From the NCBI RefSeq assembly GCF_900609045.1, contig NZ_UXAV01000037.1:1-64000 (forward strand): a stretch of DNA of 64,000 bases, in the 5' to 3' direction. The stretch comes from Filibacter tadaridae (GTDB lineage: Bacteria; Bacillota; Bacilli; Bacillales_A; Planococcaceae). The notes beneath the pieces are model-generated. The model was not told the origin of the DNA and made no database searches. It was given only the letters and a program-made list of their open reading frames with translations. A program made the position numbers and the translations under genes. This document shows, piece by piece, positions 42,465-53,800 of this stretch. Each line of letters begins with the position of its first letter. Within the stretch, counting starts at the first letter, position 1.

Positions 42465-42490
42465 GGCCGACATAAGAATATGTCGCCCCA
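42465..42490 (-). other. Hairpin between citZ and icd
   Basis: GGGCCGACATA (42465-42475) faces TATGTCGCCCC (42480-42490) around a short AGAA loop. Without a T run it is not a clear terminator; it may be an RNA-processing or stability hairpin. Confidence 0.6.
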
Positions 42491-42503
42491 TTTCATTTAT
42501 TTC

Positions 42504-43619
42504 TTAGCGGTTTTCAATTGAAACGTATTTTTGCATTCCGGGTCCAGTGTATTCTGCACGTGGACGGATTAGTCTATTATTCGCATATTGCTCAAGAATA
42601 TGTGCAATCCAGCCAGAAACACGGGAAACTGCAAAAATAGGTGTAAATAGATCATGATCGATATCTAGTGAATGATAAACAGATGCTGAATAGAAATCGA
42701 CGTTCGGCGGTAAATTCTTTTCGCCAGTAACGATTTCTTCGATTTTAGTAGACATGTTGTACCATTTTTCTTCGCCACGAAGTTCAGTCAAACGTTTTGA
42801 CATTTCACGAAGATGCTTCGCGCGTGGATCACCTTTGCGGTATACACGATGTCCAAAGCCCATGATTTTTACTTTATTGTCAAGTTTTTCACGAATATAC
42901 GATTCAACATTTTCTTCAGAACCGATTTCCATCAACATTTTCATGACTTGCTCATTTGCTCCACCATGAAGAGGTCCTTTAAGTGCGCCGATTGCAGCTG
43001 TTACACCAGAATACATATCGGAAAGTGTAGCTACACAAACACGTGCAGTGAAAGTGGATGCATTCAATTCATGATCTGCATGAAGAACAAGCGCCTTGTT
43101 GAATGCCTCAACAGCAATCTCTTTCGGTTCTTCGCCTGTTAGCATGTACATGAAGTTTGCAGCGTAACCGAGTTCCTCTTTAGGAGCAACTGGCTCAAGG
43201 CCTTTACGAATGCGACCGAATGCAGTTACAAGTGTAGCCATTTTCGCTTGAAGCTTAATCGCTTTACCGTAGTTTGCTTCTTCGGACATATCTTCTGCAT
43301 TTTCATCGTATAATCCGAGAAGAGAGACTGCTGTACGTAATGCCGCCATCGGATGTACGTCATTAATTGGGTATGTTTTAAATGATTCGAGAACTTCTTT
43401 CGGAACTGCCATGTTAGCTGCAAGTTGTTTTTTCAGCTCAGCAAGCTCGTCCTCTTTCGGCAAACGTTGGTGCCATAGTAAATATACTACTTCTTCGAAG
43501 CTCGCATTTACTGCAAGATCGTCAATGTCATAGCCGACGTATGTAAGTGTGTCATCAATGATGGAACTGATGGCGGACTGTGTCGCTACGACTCCTTCCA
43601 ACCCTTTGGTTGTTGTCAT
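42504..43619 (-). CDS. citZ: Citrate synthase
   Basis: The 371-residue product is a full-length Gram-positive citrate synthase. It has LHADHELNASTFTARV (catalytic His region), LKGPLHGGANEQVMKML, FGHRVYRKGDPRA and the catalytic Asp block PPNVDFYSASVYHSL. It joins acetyl-CoA and oxaloacetate. The open frame runs upstream to 43847, but ATG at 43619 has AAGGAG 8 bases upstream and matches family N-termini; the upstream part belongs to a structured leader. A strong promoter lies about 290 bases further upstream, with a CcpA-type cre candidate next to it. Confidence 0.96.
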   Translation of the reverse strand: MTTTKGLEGVVATQSAISSIIDDTLTYVGYDIDDLAVNASFEEVVYLLWHQRLPKEDELAELKKQLAANMAVPKEVLESFKTYPINDVHPMAALRTAVSLLGLYDENAEDMSEEANYGKAIKLQAKMATLVTAFGRIRKGLEPVAPKEELGYAANFMYMLTGEEPKEIAVEAFNKALVLHADHELNASTFTARVCVATLSDMYSGVTAAIGALKGPLHGGANEQVMKMLMEIGSEENVESYIREKLDNKVKIMGFGHRVYRKGDPRAKHLREMSKRLTELRGEEKWYNMSTKIEEIVTGEKNLPPNVDFYSASVYHSLDIDHDLFTPIFAVSRVSGWIAHILEQYANNRLIRPRAEYTGPGMQKYVSIENR

Positions 43620-43699
43620 ATAAATCGCTCCTTCTTCCAGTATAGCCACTTTAATCCCCACGAACGGAAATGTGGCCAGTCTGCTAGTCATTATAAACT

Positions 43700-43890
43700 G
43701 AATCAATCGCGCCTTGGCGTGATTGCGTCCAGATTTTGAATTGAGCTTGCTCAATTGATTCCCTTCAAAATCTGTGACATCCGCCGGAAGCTTAACCTGA
43801 TTCAGCAGGGGTTTGAACCCCCACCGAATTGAATGCATATCTAGCATTCATCCCGCCACTTATGGAAGTGGGGGAATTCTGCTGGATTAA
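43700..43890 (-). repeat. Five-hairpin structured element in the citZ leader
   Basis: Between the citZ promoter and start, about 190 bases fold into a series of hairpins: 43704-43725 (10-bp stem), 43730-43774 (CAGATTTTGAA/TTCAAAATCTG with inner TTGAGC/GCTCAA), 43808-43821 (GGGGTT/AACCCC), 43831-43849 (GAATGC/GCATTC) and 43852-43874 (CCGCCACTT/AAGTGGGGG). CAGCAG (43803-43808) and CTGCTG (43879-43884) could enclose the last three. From memory, similar elements recur in Planococcaceae genomes, so this may be a dispersed repeat or relic of a small transposable element; only one copy is in this window. If transcribed it lies in the 5' leader of citZ. Confidence 0.7.
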
Positions 43891-43911
43891 GTTAAAATAC
43901 TTACATCACTC

Positions 43912-43940
43912 ATTATAATCAATTTTGTCTGCTTTGTGAA
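43912..43940 (-). promoter_or_regulatory. Sigma-A promoter of citZ
   Basis: On the minus strand TTCACA (43935-43940) and TATAAT (43912-43917) are 17 bases apart. This near-consensus promoter would give a leader of about 285 bases containing the structured element. Confidence 0.75.
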
Positions 43941-43954
43941 TGGAAACGCTTGTT
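43941..43954. promoter_or_regulatory. Candidate CcpA cre site between citZ and ytvI
   Basis: TGGAAACGCTTGTT matches the cre consensus TGWAARCGYTWNCW at 12 of 14 positions and directly adjoins the -35 of citZ. CcpA represses citZ in B. subtilis. Two mismatches leave room for chance. Confidence 0.5.
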
Positions 43955-43988
43955 TTTCTTATAAGTATAATGAAAAAGGGGACTATAC

Positions 43989-44963
43989 ATGTCAAAAAAG
44001 CATAACTGGCAACAGACTTTTTGGACCTTCATTGTAAAATGGTCGCCAGTCATTTTAACCATCATTCTCCTAATTCTAGTCCCACCGGCAGCAATCGCAG
44101 TAATCGCTGCCTACTTCACCGCACCTTTGCTATCAGCAGTTCGTTCTGTAACGAAGCTACCACTTACAATTGCTACGCTTGCTGTTATGTCACTTATATT
44201 GCTTATATCTGTTTCATTCATATTCTTCGCAGTTAGTGGGCTTATTGACACAATTCCGGCAGTCGAACGACATGTTGCACCCTTTACGAAAACTACGGAT
44301 ATCCCCGGAAAGTTATTTACTTTTTTAGAAGATAAAGTTGTTGAATATGGACATGCGCTACTGGAATACGCAGTCACAATGTTTCGAACTATATTTCAAC
44401 AGCTGTTTAGTTCGTTCATTTTTCTTGTCGCTTATTTCTTTTCATTACGTGAATCTGGAAAAAACCGTTTCTGGTTCCTTGTTTATTTTCCACGCAAGAT
44501 TCGCAAGTCTGCAAAGCGGATTTTTACTGAATCCGGAAAACTTATTGGAACTTTTGTAGCCGTGGAAGCACGTTTGTTTTTCCTTACTTTCTTAATCATT
44601 TCAATTGGATTTGCATTCTTGCAGTTTAAATCTCCGGTCGGTAACGCATTTATCATCTCGCTTGTAGATAGCCTTCCGTTTCTTGGTATCGGCTTATTTC
44701 TAATACCGATGATCGCTTTCTTTATCTATACTGGAAATTTGTTTGTCGGCATTTCACTAATTTTGCTTTACTTGCTTACGATGATTACCCGTCAAATGGC
44801 CGAATCGTATATGTGGGCATCTGCATTTCAGGTCAAGCCAATCCATGCGTTTTTCATTACAGCCTGTTCGTTTTATCTATTCGGGTTAGCTGGAATCCTA
44901 TTGTCGCCATTTCTATTATTCGCAGCTATGAAAGTCAAACGGCATTCCCTATTCACCTCATGA
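43989..44963 (+). CDS. ytvI: AI-2E family membrane protein YtvI
   Basis: This 324-residue polytopic protein of the AI-2E/YdbI transporter family matches B. subtilis YtvI, annotated as a sporulation integral membrane protein, in position (beside citZ and fxsA) and layout: paired helices at the N-terminus, a long amphipathic middle (residues 75-130) and a second helix cluster, with DSLPFLGIGLFLIPM near residue 225 and GLAGILLSPFLLF at the C-terminus. The family includes exporters and autoinducer transporters; the substrate here is unknown. The ATG follows AAAGGGG. Its 3' end overlaps fxsA by 11 bases, tail to tail. Confidence 0.82.
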   Translation: MSKKHNWQQTFWTFIVKWSPVILTIILLILVPPAAIAVIAAYFTAPLLSAVRSVTKLPLTIATLAVMSLILLISVSFIFFAVSGLIDTIPAVERHVAPFTKTTDIPGKLFTFLEDKVVEYGHALLEYAVTMFRTIFQQLFSSFIFLVAYFFSLRESGKNRFWFLVYFPRKIRKSAKRIFTESGKLIGTFVAVEARLFFLTFLIISIGFAFLQFKSPVGNAFIISLVDSLPFLGIGLFLIPMIAFFIYTGNLFVGISLILLYLLTMITRQMAESYMWASAFQVKPIHAFFITACSFYLFGLAGILLSPFLLFAAMKVKRHSLFTS

Positions 44964-45336
44964 CGATTTGTCCGTTTTTCATTTTTCGATAAATCCATTT
45001 TTGAATGAAAGGTCGAATCAGATTTCGTGGCCCTTTGAAAAGAAGCAGAAAACCAACAATATCGGTAATGAATCCGGGCATCAGCAATAGTATTCCTCCG
45101 AAAAAGATACAAACGCTGTCAATTAATGCATTTCCGGGCGTTTCCATTGTCGTCATTCGATTTTTCAAATCATTCCATGCTTTCATTCCCTGACGCTTTG
45201 CAAAATAAGCGCCCCCGATTCCCGTAAGTAGGATGATTGCAATCGTCGGGAAAAGGCCAAGCGTCTGTCCCGAATAAATCAGCAAAGCAAGTTCAGTTGT
45301 TGGAACAATGATGAACAGAAGTAGTATCCACCTCAA
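44953..45336 (-). CDS. fxsA: FxsA family membrane protein
   Basis: This 127-residue FxsA/YtzA protein has three or four membrane segments and family motifs VPTTELALLIYSGQTLG, GGAYFAKRQGMKAW and GGILLLMPGFITDIVGFLLL. In E. coli overexpressed FxsA eases exclusion of phage T7; its normal role is unknown. The start is a TTG that matches family N-termini, with AGGGAT nearby. It lies downstream of pyk, with a hairpin between, and converges on ytvI. No phage genes are near. Confidence 0.87.
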   Translation of the reverse strand: MRWILLLFIIVPTTELALLIYSGQTLGLFPTIAIILLTGIGGAYFAKRQGMKAWNDLKNRMTTMETPGNALIDSVCIFFGGILLLMPGFITDIVGFLLLFKGPRNLIRPFIQKWIYRKMKNGQIVMR

Positions 45337-45355
45337 TTAAATCCCTACCTTCGAA

Positions 45356-45392
45356 GAAGACCGCTTACCGATGCTTTCGGAAGCGGTCTATA
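45356..45392 (-). terminator. Hairpin between pyk and fxsA
   Basis: AGACCGCTT (45358-45366) pairs with AAGCGGTCT (45381-45389), but the T run on the minus strand is poor, so termination may be partial and fxsA could be read from the pfkA-pyk transcript. Confidence 0.6.
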
Positions 45393-45405
45393 CGTTTTCA
45401 ACTCT

Positions 45406-47166
45406 TTAAAGAACGCTTGCGTGTCCGTTGTATATTACCCCGGATTCAGCATCCATCGTTACATCAGTACCATGTCGAAAGAGTTTTGTAGCATCTTTGA
45501 CACCGACAATAACTGGTATGCCAAGACTTAGTCCAACAACCGCGGCATGACTCGTCAAACCGCCTTCTTCTGCTATAAGACCACTACATTTCTCGATCGC
45601 CGGCATCATTTCTCTGTCAGAACCATTTGTAACCAAAATCGCACCTTCAGTGTCATAAGCCAATGCTTCTTTTGCATTTTTTGCGACAACAACTCGTCCA
45701 TAAGCAACCTTTTTGCCGATTCCCTGGCCACGTGCAAGTAAATCGCCGATGACGTGTATTTTCATCAAATTCGTTGTACCTGCTTCGCCGACCGGAACTC
45801 CGGCTGTGATAATTACGACGTCGCCGTGGCCAACGTATTGATGCTTAACACTTTCTTCAACCGATTCCTGAAGAATCCCGTCGATAGATGACATTTTTTC
45901 ACCAACGATTGGATAGACACCCCATACAAGTGATAGCTTTTTCGAACAATTGACAGAAGATGTAACCGCTATAACCGGACATCCCGGACGGTATTTAGCA
46001 ATCATTTTGGCAGTATGACCGCTTTCCGTAGGGGCAAGAATCGCCTTCACTTTTAAGTTAATAGCTGTATAAGCTGCCGCTTGTCCAATAGATTCAGTCA
46101 TATTACCATGTTTTTCGCGACGCCGAGTTGAAACAACTGAACGATAATCGATGGCCGCTTCCGTAGTCTGCGCAATACGATCCATCGTCTGAACAGATTC
46201 AACCGGGTAAAGCCCAGCAGCCGTTTCTCCTGAAAGCATGATAGCGTCTGTTCCGTCAAAAATGGCATTCGCTACATCACTCGCTTCTGCACGGGTGGGG
46301 CGCGGATTGCGTTGCATAGAATCGAGCATTTGCGTAGCTGTGATTACCGGTTTTCCTGCCTGATTACATTTTTCAATCAGTTTCTTTTGAACAAGCGGTA
46401 CTTCTTCAGGTGGAATCTCTACACCTAAATCACCGCGTGCAACCATCAGTCCATCAGAAACCATAACGATTTCGTCGATATTATCGACACCTTCACGATT
46501 TTCGATTTTCGGGATGATTTGTAGATGTGAGCCGCCATTTTTTTCAAGTAAACTGCGGATTTCCATTACATCTGAAGCTCTTCTCACAAAAGAGGCAGCT
46601 ATGAAGTCAACGCCTTCTCTTACTCCAAAAAGGATGTCTTTGGCATCTTTTTCCGTCATTCCCGGCAACTGAACAGAAACGCCTGGTACGTTTACGCCTT
46701 TTTTATTTTTTAAAGCACCCGAGTTAACGACAACTGTATGAATAAGACCGTTCGCCTCGTCTTTTCCGACAACTTCCAATTCTATCAAGCCGTCGTCCAG
46801 CAAAATTAGTGAGCCTTTGTCAACGTCTTCGATAAGTTTTTCGTAACTTACGGAAAAGACATCCTCATTCCCAATCACTTCAGTCATTGAAATATCGATA
46901 TGTTGACCGGTCACAAGGTTTATCTGACCGTCTTTCATGGAGTGTGTACGGATTTCCGGTCCTTTTGTATCAAGTAGGATTCCAATAACTTTCCCTTTTG
47001 AACGTGCGGCTTCCTTGATCCTATCGATACGGACTTTATGCTCCTCATGATCTCCATGGGAAAAATTCAATCGAGCCACGTTCATACCTGCATCGATAAG
47101 CCCCTCAAGTTGTTCTACAGATTCGCTTGCAGGACCAATCGTACATACTATTTTCGTTTTCCTCAT
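45406..47166 (-). CDS. pyk: Pyruvate kinase
   Basis: The 586-residue product makes pyruvate and ATP from phosphoenolpyruvate. The N-terminal [35 protein letters not shown], the [16 protein letters not shown] active-site helix and [26 protein letters not shown] are typical. Past about residue 475 there is an extra C-terminal domain ([31 protein letters not shown]) like the swivelling PEP-utilising domain, standard in Bacillus enzymes. It follows pfkA by 26 bases. Confidence 0.96.
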   Translation of the reverse strand: MRKTKIVCTIGPASESVEQLEGLIDAGMNVARLNFSHGDHEEHKVRIDRIKEAARSKGKVIGILLDTKGPEIRTHSMKDGQINLVTGQHIDISMTEVIGNEDVFSVSYEKLIEDVDKGSLILLDDGLIELEVVGKDEANGLIHTVVVNSGALKNKKGVNVPGVSVQLPGMTEKDAKDILFGVREGVDFIAASFVRRASDVMEIRSLLEKNGGSHLQIIPKIENREGVDNIDEIVMVSDGLMVARGDLGVEIPPEEVPLVQKKLIEKCNQAGKPVITATQMLDSMQRNPRPTRAEASDVANAIFDGTDAIMLSGETAAGLYPVESVQTMDRIAQTTEAAIDYRSVVSTRRREKHGNMTESIGQAAAYTAINLKVKAILAPTESGHTAKMIAKYRPGCPVIAVTSSVNCSKKLSLVWGVYPIVGEKMSSIDGILQESVEESVKHQYVGHGDVVIITAGVPVGEAGTTNLMKIHVIGDLLARGQGIGKKVAYGRVVVAKNAKEALAYDTEGAILVTNGSDREMMPAIEKCSGLIAEEGGLTSHAAVVGLSLGIPVIVGVKDATKLFRHGTDVTMDAESGVIYNGHASVL

Positions 47167-47192
47167 ACACGTTCGCCTCTTTTTTCTAAAAT

Positions 47193-48161
<969 letters not shown>

Positions 48162-48185
48162 TTACTTGGACTTTTATGAAACACG

Positions 48186-48214
48186 AAAGGATGCGGTCAT
48201 CCGCACCCTTTTTT
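48186..48214 (-). terminator. Terminator after accA
   Basis: An AGGATGCGG arm (48190 region) pairs with CCGCACCCT around TCAT with one mismatch, just downstream of the accA stop. T residues follow on the minus strand. Confidence 0.65.
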
Positions 48215-49167
48215 CATTCCGAAAATACGCCGATACCGCGGAATTTCATGTATCTATCCTCGACAAGTTCTCTGCCATCCAATAACCTCAATTTTTCCAA
48301 CGAATGACGGATAGCCTTTCCGATATGTACGGATTGAACTTTCGGATCACGGTGGGCACCGCCCGTAACTTCTGGAATAATCTCATCTATAATTCCCATT
48401 TCCTTTAAATCAGGTGCTGTAATTTTCATCGCTTCGGCCGCTTGTTTGGCAAGACTGGAATCCTTCCAAAGTATGGTAGCAGCGCCTTCAGGTGAGATTA
48501 CTGAATACGTTGAGTGCTCAAGCATATGAATATGATTTGCGACACCTAGCGCAAGAGCACCTCCGCTTCCTCCCTCTCCGATAACGATTGAGACAACAGG
48601 CACTTGAAGTCCAGCCATTTCAACGAGGTTGCGTGCGATAGCTTCGCTCTGCCCCCGCTCTTCAGCAGCTTTTCCAGGAAAAGCCCCTTTTGTATCGATG
48701 AAACAAATAATAGGACGACCAAATTTTTCCGCCTGTTTCATCAGACGCAATGCCTTGCGGTAACCCTCAGGATGAGGCATGCCGAAATTCCGTTTCACAT
48801 TTTCTTTCGTATCTTTCCCTCTTTGATGCCCAATAATCGTGACGGGTCTACCATCAAAAGCAGCAATTCCGCCCACTATCGCAGCATCGTCACCATAGAA
48901 TCGATCACCGTGTAATTGCATAAAGTCCTCAAACAGCTCTTTTATATAATCGAGCGTTGTCGGTCGGGCCGGATGCCTTGCAACTTGGACACGGTCCCAC
49001 GGTTCCATATTCCCATAAATTTCTTCTTCCAAGTTTTTCAGTCGATTATTAAGTGTCTTAATTTCGCCTGACAAATCAACGGAATTAGCCGCGGTAAACT
49101 CTTCAAGTTCGTTTATTTTTTCTCGCAACTTTACAATAGGTTCCTCAAATGCCATCGTTTTACTCAT
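48214..49167 (-). CDS. accA: Acetyl-CoA carboxylase carboxyltransferase subunit alpha
   Basis: The 317-residue product is the alpha subunit of the carboxyltransferase that moves CO2 from biotin carrier to acetyl-CoA, the first step of fatty-acid synthesis. The N-terminal helical part ([16 protein letters not shown]) is followed by [33 protein letters not shown] and [32 protein letters not shown], the oxyanion and CoA sites. It follows accD by one base. Confidence 0.97.
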   Translation of the reverse strand: MSKTMAFEEPIVKLREKINELEEFTAANSVDLSGEIKTLNNRLKNLEEEIYGNMEPWDRVQVARHPARPTTLDYIKELFEDFMQLHGDRFYGDDAAIVGGIAAFDGRPVTIIGHQRGKDTKENVKRNFGMPHPEGYRKALRLMKQAEKFGRPIICFIDTKGAFPGKAAEERGQSEAIARNLVEMAGLQVPVVSIVIGEGGSGGALALGVANHIHMLEHSTYSVISPEGAATILWKDSSLAKQAAEAMKITAPDLKEMGIIDEIIPEVTGGAHRDPKVQSVHIGKAIRHSLEKLRLLDGRELVEDRYMKFRGIGVFSE

Positions 49168-49168
49168 A

Positions 49169-50029
49169 TTAAATGACCTCCTTTTGATGAAGTCGCACGA
49201 TTTTAGCTAGCGCCTCTTTCATATCAGCCCGATGGATGACTGCATCCAACTGCCCATGATCAAGAAGAAATTCTGCGGTTTGAAAATCTTCAGGAAGTTT
49301 TTCTCTAACGGTTTGTTCGATTACACGTCGACCCGCAAACCCAATAAGTGCTTTCGGTTCAGCAATATTAATGTCACCGACTGAAGCAAAGCTTGCCGAT
49401 ACGCCGCCCGTTGTCGGATATGTCATAACGGATATATATAAGTTTTCTTTTTCTGCATGACGATTGAGTGCAACACTTGTTTTTGCCATTTGCATAAGCG
49501 ATAAGACGCCTTCTTGCATACGAGCACCGCCGCTTGCTGAAAAAATGATCATTGGAATGCCTAGATCCGTCGCTTTTTCAATTGCACGCGTAATTTTTTC
49601 ACCAACAACCGATCCCATTGAGCCCATACGGAAGTGTGAATCCATTATAGCCACAGCTACATCATTTCCATCAATTTTGCCAGTCCCGGTCAATACGGCC
49701 TCGTTCAGACCAGTTTTCAATGCATCCGATGATACTTTTTCTGTATATGCGGGAAAATGCAACGGATTTTCTGTTTTCAAGTGATTGTCAATCGATTCAA
49801 AAGTACCTTCATCAAATAAGCAATTCACCCGTTCGGAAGCCGTCATTTTATAATGATGATCGCATTTCGGACAGACTTTTAATGACTTCGCCAAATCTTT
49901 TGTTAGAACTACATGTTTGCATGCTGGGCATTTCGTCATAATTCCTTCCGGCACATCATTTTTTGCGTCAGCGGAAGGTATTGTCATAGTCCGCTTCTTT
50001 TTGTTTTTCGTAAAAATATCACGTATCAT
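49169..50029 (-). CDS. accD: Acetyl-CoA carboxylase carboxyltransferase subunit beta
   Basis: The 286-residue product is the beta subunit. A zinc ribbon [29 protein letters not shown] starts near residue 34, and the crotonase-like core has [23 protein letters not shown] and [17 protein letters not shown]. The ATG overlaps the stop of the upstream GntR gene (ATGA), so the three-gene unit gntR-accD-accA is translationally coupled. Confidence 0.96.
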   Translation of the reverse strand: MIRDIFTKNKKKRTMTIPSADAKNDVPEGIMTKCPACKHVVLTKDLAKSLKVCPKCDHHYKMTASERVNCLFDEGTFESIDNHLKTENPLHFPAYTEKVSSDALKTGLNEAVLTGTGKIDGNDVAVAIMDSHFRMGSMGSVVGEKITRAIEKATDLGIPMIIFSASGGARMQEGVLSLMQMAKTSVALNRHAEKENLYISVMTYPTTGGVSASFASVGDINIAEPKALIGFAGRRVIEQTVREKLPEDFQTAEFLLDHGQLDAVIHRADMKEALAKIVRLHQKEVI

Positions 50030-50685
50030 TCTATTCGTTCCCCTCTTTCTCCTTCAACAAGCTCAATCCATTCAAAATAGGCTTCCAGCGTTGTCACTTC
50101 ATCACCTATTAGAAGGTTTGTAAGTAATTTTTTCACGACTTGATTTTCTTGAACACTTGTCATTTCATCGAATCGAACCCGGCTATATTGTTTTAATAAA
50201 AACCAGATTTTCAGCGATAATCGATTGTCCGACGCTACAACCATTTCTCTAATGATATCTTCACGAAGGATTGCTCCTTCTGTCTCTATTTTCATCAGAA
50301 GGCTTGCCCATACAGGCAACGCCCGCGATGCATCACTTGCACAAACGGCAGAAATCGCCGCTGTTTCATGCATTCGCCTCGTATTTTGTACATCAAGTAC
50401 TGACTCAGGTTGTTGCATAATGAACGCCGCTAAAACCTCAACAAGTTGATGTTTCCTGAAATCTGCAAGGAAAGTGCCTTCCCCGCGTCTCGTTTCTATT
50501 AAACCAAGTAGCTCTAAACTGCGCAACGCCTCGCGTATAGTCGATCTTCCGGCTTGAAGGCGTTCAGACAATTCGCGTTCTGATGGTATTTTTCCACCCG
50601 TTTGAATACCTTCTTCTTTAATAAGCGATTTAAGCTCCTCGACGATGTCAAGAAACATTTTCGATGGCGGTTTTGGATTACCCAT
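50026..50685 (-). CDS. FadR-type GntR regulator, first gene of the accDA operon
   Basis: This 219-residue regulator has a GntR winged helix (residues about 8-75: [43 protein letters not shown]) and a C-terminal all-helical FCD-like domain (about 85-210), the FadR group. It overlaps accD and is co-transcribed with accD and accA. A perfect 23-bp palindrome with the GntR-family core TGGTC..GACCA lies at its promoter, so it is very likely autoregulated and controls accDA. Its effector could be an acyl-CoA, a fatty acid or a central metabolite; the sequence does not say. The ATG has AGAGGGG 7 bases upstream. Confidence 0.88.
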   Translation of the reverse strand: MGNPKPPSKMFLDIVEELKSLIKEEGIQTGGKIPSERELSERLQAGRSTIREALRSLELLGLIETRRGEGTFLADFRKHQLVEVLAAFIMQQPESVLDVQNTRRMHETAAISAVCASDASRALPVWASLLMKIETEGAILREDIIREMVVASDNRLSLKIWFLLKQYSRVRFDEMTSVQENQVVKKLLTNLLIGDEVTTLEAYFEWIELVEGERGERIE

Positions 50686-50714
50686 TCGTAAACCCCTCTA
50701 GGAATTCCCATTTT

Positions 50715-50737
50715 AAAGAGTGGTCTGACCACTCTTT
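50715..50737. promoter_or_regulatory. Perfect 23-bp palindromic operator at gntR-accDA
   Basis: AAAGAGTGGTC (50715-50725) and GACCACTCTTT (50727-50737) are exact inverted copies around one base. The core TGGTCtGACCA fits the TGGTNNNACCA pattern of FadR-group regulators. It lies just downstream of the -10, across the expected start of transcription, a repressor position. Confidence 0.8.
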
Positions 50738-50743
50738 ACTACA

Positions 50744-50772
50744 AGCATACAGAAAACAGTACATCACGTAAA
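50744..50772 (-). promoter_or_regulatory. Promoter of gntR-accD-accA
   Basis: On the minus strand TTTACG (50767-50772) and TATGCT (50744-50749) are 17 bases apart, directly upstream of the palindrome. Confidence 0.6.
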
Positions 50773-50823
50773 GCGAAAACTGATTGCCTTGAAAATGAAT
50801 TCGAATTCCCAACTTAAGCTATG

Positions 50824-50852
50824 ACAAAAGGCTTGCCTTATCGGCAAACCTT
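50824..50852 (-). terminator. Terminator after dnaE
   Basis: AAGGCTTGCC (50828-50837) pairs with GGCAAACCTT (50843-50852) with one wobble, adjoining the dnaE stop, with T residues after it on the minus strand. Confidence 0.8.
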
Positions 50853-53800
50853 CACCTATTTTTCGTCTGTTGGACAAGTATCTGCACCTTGCCGCCACGC
50901 TTCTCTAGTGTCCCATCGATATGAATCATGGACATTTCAACAAGGTCACTACTTGATGTGGCATACTGTTTCGGAAAAAATGTGCAAGAAATTTCACCTG
51001 TCTCGTCTTGGACAGTAACAAATGCCATCGCTTCCCCTTTTTTCGTCCGAATTCGTTTGATTTCCATAACCAGTCCCACTATTTTCACAAATCCTTGTTC
51101 ACCAGTTTCCGCAATATCCGTATACGTTTCATTAGCCGTTTTTTTCGCTTCTCCAGCTGGGTGCTCAGATAGATAAAAACCCAACACTTCCCTTTCATAT
51201 TCAAGAAGCGCCATACGCGGCATTGTGCCCCCCGGGGAATACTTTGGTCGCGCTACAGCAGGCATCAAGTCACTTAAAAGATCCTCACCGTCATCAGGTC
51301 GGATGAATAACGCATGCGCAATGGCGGCATCGATAGAAGCAAGTAATACAGCACGCGATTCACCAAAAACATCAAGCGCACCAGCTTTTATAAGCGGTTG
51401 AATCGCTTTTTCTGTAAAAATATCACTCCCAAGCGACGCAGCCATATCGAATAGGTTTTTCCATTTTCCGGTTGAATGCCTTGCCTCTTTCAGCGCCTTG
51501 TAAAATGTGGGTGTTACGCCTTTAATAGCTCCTAGCCCGATACGGATTGAACTGTGGTCAACCGTATACATATATTGACTATGATTGACGGAAGGAGGAA
51601 GCACAGAAACACCATGCGCTTCAGCCTCGCGTAATAGTGCCATCGTTTTATCGTTATTTCCGGTCATTGAAGAAAGTAGCGCTGCATAGAAATAGGCCGT
51701 TTCGTTCGCCTTCAAAAAAGCAAGTCGATAGGAGATAAGCGAATAAGCGACAGCGTGGCTTTTTGGAAATCCGTAATCTGCAAACTTTACTATTAAATCA
51801 TAAACTTCAGTAGCTGCCTTTTCGGTAAAACCATTTTGAATGGCACTTTGCGTGAAATGTATTCGTTCTTGTTGAAGAATTTCCCGTTTCTTCTTACTGA
51901 CCGCCCTTCTCAACAAGTCCGCTTCTCCCATTGTAAAGCCTGCAAATTGAACTGCTATTTGCATGATTTGTTCTTGGTATACAATGACACCATATGTTTC
52001 TGACAAAATCGGTTCTAGTAGCGGATGGAGGTACGAAGCTTTTTCCTCACCATTTTTTCTCCGGCTATACAGCGGAATATTCTCCATTGGGCCTGGGCGA
52101 TACAATGCTGTAATGGCAAATATATCTTCAAAACTATTCGGACGTATTAATCGCAAGGCATTACGCATGCCGTCCGATTCAAATTGGAAGATGCCTGTCA
52201 TATCTCCAGTCCTAAATAACGTAAATGTCGATTCATCATCAAGGGGAATGGCTTCAAAATTAATCTGAACGCCTTTGTCATAGCTAATCATTGCCCTAAT
52301 CCTATCCAACAATGTTAGGTTCCGGAGTCCAAGAAAATCCATTTTGAGAAGACCTCGCTCTTCCACATCACCCATCGGCCATTGTGTAAGATAGATATCA
52401 TCCGCACCATTTTGCAGGGGTACCACTTCGACAAGCGGAACAGGGGACAGTATGACGCCTGCAGCATGTGTCGATGCATTACGGGGCAATCCCTCAAGTG
52501 TCTGTGCAGCCTTTAGCCATCGACTCCTTATCGGGTCAATGGCTATCCAATCGAGAACTGCCTTCGACTCACCAATAGCTTCCTCAAGTGTAATCCGTGA
52601 TCTGCTCGGAATTTCTTTTGATAGGAACGCCATTTCTTCATTCGAAAAGTCAAATACCCGTGCAACATTTCGTGCAACCGAACGCGCAGAAAGCGTTCCA
52701 AATGTAATAATTTGAGCGACATATGCCTGTCCATACTTCCGAGCTACATACTCAATCACTTCCGAGCGTCGATTGTCTGCAAAATCGATATCGATATCCG
52801 GTAATGTCACTCGGCCCGGATTAAGAAAACGTTCAAAAATCAGGCCATATTTTATTGGATCCACGTCTGTTATACCAAGAGCGAACGCGACAAGTGAACC
52901 TGCTGAAGACCCACGACCGGGTCCTGTCAATATATTGTTGTCAGCAGAATAGCGCATAAAGTCTTCAACAATCAAAAAGTAATCAGCAAAGCCCATCTTC
53001 GTAATGACGTCAATTTCGTAACGAAGTCGTGCTTCATACTGTTTTTCTATCGTACCCAGTCGTTTTTTCAATCCAACCATACAATTTTTTGCTAATAACG
53101 ATGGTGCTGTTTCACCTTCCGGAACCGGAAAAATTGGCATAAGCTGTTCATTCGGCGGTAAATCAGCATTGCATGTTAGAAGGATGTCGGCCATATTTTC
53201 CAGCCACTTGTGTTTACCTATAAACCATTCTTTGATTTCCTGTTCTTCAGGAACATATGCATCATTATGTATATTTTTCGGTCTTGACGGATCGTTCAGT
53301 TTGTAGCCTGTTCTGATTGCTTCCGCCACCTCGTATGCAAAGGCATCTTCTTTATCAAGATAACGGGATTCATAAACAGCAGCAATTGATAAACCCAAAG
53401 CGCTCGCACTGTTTTCAATCGTTTCTTCTTCAAAATGCACGACGCCACCTGGTCTACTGACTCCGACAACAAGTGAATCTTTTCCAACGCGATTAATAAG
53501 TAAGGAAAGTGTATCTACCCAATTTACGCCTTCCCATGATTTGTCTGTTATTGAGACAAGAAGAATGCAGCCTTTGCTGTATGCACCTAGCCATTGTAAG
53601 GGAAGTGTTTCAAATTCTTTTGTAGAAACCGCACTGCTTATTTTCAACAAATTCCGGAAACCCTCATCGTCTTTAGCATAGACGTAGGCGAAGACAGATT
53701 TGCCTTTTTCAATTTCAATGTAAATGGACAATCCGAAGACTGGACGAATCCCCTGTTTTTGCATTACCTTATAAAATGAGCGAGCGCCATATAATTTTGA

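Noticed and set aside
43803..43825. tRNA T-arm-like sequence (GGGGTTTGAACCCC) in the citZ leader
   Set aside because: The invariant loop cytosine is missing and no acceptor, D or anticodon arms surround it.
43620..43847. N-terminal extension of citrate synthase by 76 residues
   Set aside because: The frame is open, but it runs through the structured leader; ATG at 43619 has a good ribosome site and matches citrate synthase N-termini.
44953..45336. FxsA as a phage-exclusion defence gene
   Set aside because: The E. coli effect needs overexpression; here it is a conserved neighbour of pyk with no defence or phage context.
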